From Mesaphorura yosii (taxonomy: Eukaryota; Arthropoda; Collembola; Poduromorpha; Tullbergiidae), in the NCBI GenBank assembly GCA_009869945.1, contig WIXG01000807.1:1-20427 (forward strand): 20,427 bases of DNA. The letters run 5' to 3'. Every line of letters starts with the position of its first letter. Within the stretch, counting starts at the first letter, position 1. The notes under the pieces were generated by a model, which worked only from the letters and a program-made list of their open reading frames with translations, made no database searches and was not told the origin of the DNA. The position numbers and the translations under genes were made by a program. Below, in pieces: positions 18,119-20,427 of the stretch.

Positions 18119-18328
18119 AATAAAATAGCCGCAGTTGTCAGAATTTGCCGCATTCATTTGAATCAATTCATTGAACCGCAAATCACAATTTTCATATTCA
18201 AGAGCTCTGTTTAAACTCTCGTTGATGTAAATATTGTTACTCTGTATTTCACCAATGAATGAATTTGGCACTTGAGATAAGGCAAGGACGAAATCGAAAA
18301 CATAATCGGGTGATAGCCGTAGTCCCAT
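18014..18328 (-). CDS. unidentified minus-strand ORF (104 codons)
   Basis: I do not recognise this. It is an uninterrupted minus-strand frame starting ATGGGACTACGG and reading PDYVFDFVLALSQVPNSFIG, then an Asn-rich polar part with NCGYFILLSLPTS. There is no clear signal peptide or helix bundle. It overlaps the tail of unit G. A second open minus-strand run just upstream (about 18480-18330, another frame, with VLGQLFINDDSLPHN and a TGA) could be a neighbouring exon or chance. It may be a fragment of another receptor's extracellular part, but nothing proves it. Confidence 0.22.
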   Translation of the reverse strand: MGLRLSPDYVFDFVLALSQVPNSFIGEIQSNNIYINESLNRALEYENCDLRFNELIQMNAANSDNCGYFILLSLPTSMGKVAEQGRTNSTCITAVIKPSKGTNN

Positions 18329-18485
18329 TCTCGGCTGCCTGGCTGGAGCAACGCTACGCGATACAAAATCTGTGAAATGATCCTTCAGTTGTGTGGAAGA
18401 CTGTCGTCATTGATGAATAGTTGTCCAAGCACATTTTCATAACTGCGAATCTGCGAAGCCCCAAAATAATGTTCAATAATAGTGA

Positions 18486-18647
18486 ATGTTCAATTCAACA
18501 AAGTCTGATTCGTTCCCTAAAAGGGCCTGGGACACAACGGAGAAGTTACCCCTGTCCAACATCGATGTATGGTCAATTATGAGTCTTGGTCTGGCACTTC
18601 GAATTGTGAGCGTACGACTTGCTATTGATCATGCGCCTCAGCGTGAT
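18486..18647 (+). other. possible plus-strand exon ending in a GTAAGT donor
   Basis: An open frame (54 codons, with a weakly hydrophobic WSIMSLGLALRIVSVRL) runs up to AT/GTAAGT at 18647/18648, a consensus donor. No partner exon is obvious and it overlaps the minus-strand membrane-protein ORF, so it may be chance. Confidence 0.18.
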
Positions 18648-18893
18648 GTAAGTCAATGTAGGGAGTTTCAGTGGTGGGGTCTGACCTTTGCTTCTTGACG
18701 ATCTGATCCATAGCACGATGGCCAAGGTCACCAGTAGGACACTGAGCAGCAGCGGCGGCCCAAGTACATACCACAGTATGGATGGTGAGGTCTCGACTTG
18801 ATCTTGTACCGGCTCCTCGATGCAGAAACCATTCGGCTGTCCGACGACGATGGAGCAGATACCCGCGGCACAGCACGGGAGTATCCCGTCCAC
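18573..18893 (-). CDS. possible cysteine-rich type I membrane protein, terminal exon
   Basis: Minus strand, about 106 codons, not recognised as a known family. Residues 7-24 form a compact cysteine motif (CCAAGIC, then NGFC), followed by an acidic linker. A strong single membrane segment follows (about residues 39-63, WYVLGPPLLLSVLLVTLAIV), flanked by a stop-transfer cluster RSSRSK, then a cytoplasmic tail. Upstream in the same frame there are further cysteines (SCTEL, ACHVDG) separated by a TAA; an acceptor-like TTTTCCATTCAG (minus strand, about 18937-18926) and a possible later acceptor suggest that an upstream exon is spliced in. No signal peptide exon was found. The topology supports coding; the opposite-strand frames have no such features. 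Confidence 0.35.
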   Translation of the reverse strand: MDGILPCCAAGICSIVVGQPNGFCIEEPVQDQVETSPSILWYVLGPPLLLSVLLVTLAIVLWIRSSRSKGQTPPLKLPTLTYITLRRMINSKSYAHNSKCQTKTHN

Positions 18894-19232
18894 GTGGCAA
18901 GCTTATCGGAGCTCGGTACAGCTCATGTCTGAATGGAAAATTGGAATTTTACCACCAGGGCTCAAGATCTTCAACGATGGGATGCAGGAAGCATGAGTCG
19001 ACAGACGCTCAGTGATTGGAATGCTATTTATTGTTATGCAACATGATTCTGATTGTTCAAGGATCAAGCTCAATTGATCAAGTTCATGGGACGCGATGCA
19101 AGAAATGGCGAAGATGGTGGGCAGGACAAGTTAGTCCTGTGAGTCATCACGCAATAATTGAAAAGACGCAATCACTCTCACGCGGAAAAGAGTAATACTT
19201 TATCTACGGTATAATGAATCCTGACACCTTAG

Positions 19233-19530
19233 GAATCTATTCCAATTGTGCTGGTGTGTCAGTGTTTTTCTTCGTAAACTTTTGTCTCGGTTGGGTTCTA
19301 CAAGTTGCAGTGTGGAAGACGTCGGACTGTGCCGGGTGTGGATCTTCACCAACTGGTTAAACCAACTCTCGTTTTTGGCTTTTGAAATTGTCGATATCTC
19401 CCTGTCGGGTTGGGCTAACATTTATACCACTATTGGCCCAATCATCTTTATCATGATGGCGTGGCCCGTGAAAGCCTTCATTAAAGCTATCAGAGCGCGA
19501 GATGTAGAAACTAATGTGGCTGATTCCTAA
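19233..19530 (+). CDS. terminal exon of an unidentified membrane protein
   Basis: The frame opens after an acceptor-like CACCTTAG (ends 19232) and has no early ATG, so it reads as a 3' exon of about 98 codons ending in TAA (19528-19530). It contains a Cys-containing N-terminal part, a hydrophobic stretch (WLNQLSFLAFEIVDISLSGW) and a second membrane-like segment (IYTTIGPIIFIMMAWPV), then a charged tail (KAFIKAIRARDVE). Two AATAAA signals at 19537-19546 lie right behind the stop, which supports a real gene end. The family is unknown to me; a highly diverged chemoreceptor end is possible but lacks the TM7 signature. The upstream exon or exons were not found. Confidence 0.35.
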
Positions 19531-19536
19531 TGCGTC

Positions 19537-19546
19537 AATAAATAAA
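19537..19546 (+). terminator. poly(A) signal (two overlapping AATAAA)
   Basis: Two overlapping AATAAA hexamers begin 7 bases after the TAA of the 19233-19530 exon. Confidence 0.45.
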
Positions 19547-19573
19547 TCAAAAATACAAGGCCAGCTGAACTGA

Positions 19574-19939
19574 CTGGTCAACAAACTGAACTCCTATAAT
19601 TTATTCTTACACTTTCACATTCGAGATCTGCTGGACAGTGACAATGCTGGCATTCGATTTAATCCCGTAATCTCATTCGCTTCGCGTATTTATAATGTCA
19701 CAGCACTTGCCAGTTGTACACCGAAAATACTCAATGCTCAACTCAATACAATGCTCATACGCCATCAGTGCAGAAAGAAAATTCTGAGAATCGAGCTCAG
19801 CATAATTCGCAAAGAGTTACCAAAAAACATTGAGATTAAGTGTGAATTTACAACGATTCCTCAGATCTGCAACGCCAGGGGAAGTTTTGTACTGGCGTAT
19901 TTTCATATTGACGTATTGCAGTCAAAGCTCGAACACTGA
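19574..19939 (+). CDS. unidentified open stretch, possible exon
   Basis: The frame is open for about 120 codons from just after TGA (19571-19573) to the TGA at 19937-19939. Its first ATG in frame is at 19751. The translation is mixed, with an amphipathic part (RKKILRIELSIIRKELPKN) and four cysteines (ASC, HQC, KCE, ICN). There is a pyrimidine-rich tract with AG at about 19623, which could be an acceptor. No membrane segment or known motif is visible. Length alone in AT-rich DNA gives modest support. Confidence 0.22.
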   Translation: MVNKLNSYNLFLHFHIRDLLDSDNAGIRFNPVISFASRIYNVTALASCTPKILNAQLNTMLIRHQCRKKILRIELSIIRKELPKNIEIKCEFTTIPQICNARGSFVLAYFHIDVLQSKLEH

Positions 19940-20174
19940 TATTACATCATGAACACATGAGAACTTGAAGTTAATGTACAAATATAATGAACTGCACCTG
20001 AATAGATATAATTTAGAATGTTCAACTGCTTCACTTATTGATGCTCTTTCGACTTTGCATTGAATCAATGGCTTCGTACCGAATGACTCCGTCATGGCCT
20101 CCTGCAGCGGAGAAAAGGGAGATTGCAAGTCAGATCGGAATTCACTGTTTTGTGTGATGCCAGTCGGGGACGAC
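19940..20174. other. intergenic, no feature seen
   Basis: Sequence between the last open frame and the minisatellite; no gene, RNA or repeat is supported. Confidence 0.4.
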
Positions 20175-20350
20175 ATGGGCAGGGCTCGATGCTCGTCTTG
20201 ACCAACTCGACGCTGGTGCCCGCCCGTGCTCTCGCAATAACAGTGCACCATGATTATCTCGACCGACTGAAATTTGGTGCCTGCCCGTATTTGCGCCCTG
20301 GGAGGGCAAGGTACGATGCTTGTCTCCAAATTTGGTGTCCCCGCTTTCTC
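20175..20350 (+). repeat. degenerate tandem repeat (minisatellite), unit about 61-66 bases
   Basis: Three units can be aligned on ATG at 20189, 20250 and 20316. Each is followed by TCT/TCTT and then a GGTGCC(C/T)GCCCGT-type block (weaker in the third, GGTGTCCCCG). Units differ at many positions, so the array is old. ORFs across it are probably artefacts of its GC-rich composition. Confidence 0.45.
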
Positions 20351-20427
20351 GTGTCACTCATATGCAACACATGCGGCACATGCTCGTGCGTGGCTACTTC
20401 GCTGTTTACGATTCTGATCTTGCACGG

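Noticed and set aside
1..20427. CRISPR arrays, bacterial operons, phage genes, tRNA or rRNA genes
   Set aside because: No spaced repeats, Shine-Dalgarno-led gene runs, phage-type genes or recognisable RNA gene were seen; gene structure is eukaryotic.

Overview
The window looks like nuclear DNA of an arthropod, most likely a hexapod; a springtail (Collembola) is my guess, not shown. The evidence is eukaryotic gene structure (spliced genes, GT-AG introns of about 63-73 bases, AATAAA poly(A) signals, a TATA/Inr promoter) and arthropod families: ionotropic (IR) and gustatory-type (GR) chemoreceptors, a takeout/JHBP-like carrier, an acid lipase and an insect-type GMC oxidoreductase. No bacterial, plasmid or phage genes were seen.

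Layout. 1-300: a possible 3' end of a gene. 571-1548: a decayed IR. 1843-2379: a decayed GR (A) cut by a Tc1-like element (2380-2918) that keeps part of an inverted-repeat/direct-repeat end. 4005-5532: a GR (B), paralogous to A and the best preserved receptor. 5661-7469: two GR-like units (C and D), GC-rich, joined head to tail and frameshifted several times. 7836-8477: the C-terminal half of a GR-like protein (E). 8839-8892 and 9123-9978: a relic signal-peptide exon and the intact takeout-like gene. 10231-10517: a possible solo LTR. 10606-11377: a frameshifted GR (F). 11420-11701 (minus): a possible small secreted protein. 11794-13101: an intact acid lipase with one hidden in-frame intron. 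13651-13995 (minus): a BEL/Pao retrotransposon fragment. 14798-16959: an intact six-exon GMC oxidoreductase. 17375-18118: a GR remnant (G), paralogous to F. 18014-20427: poorly understood fragments, including a possible cysteine-rich type I membrane protein on the minus strand, a terminal exon of unknown family, and a degenerate minisatellite.

How it fits together. This is a chemoreceptor-rich region in birth-and-death evolution: at least seven GR-like units and one IR, most of them broken, with transposon debris among them. Three intact genes for secreted proteins (takeout-like carrier, acid lipase, GMC oxidoreductase) lie in the same stretch. All three read cleanly through every exon, so the many receptor frameshifts are unlikely to be general sequencing error. 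I see no sign of a new multi-gene system. The most useful observations are the A/B tandem pair cut by Tc1, the C/D junction, the hidden lipase intron and the small unassigned secreted or membrane ORFs.
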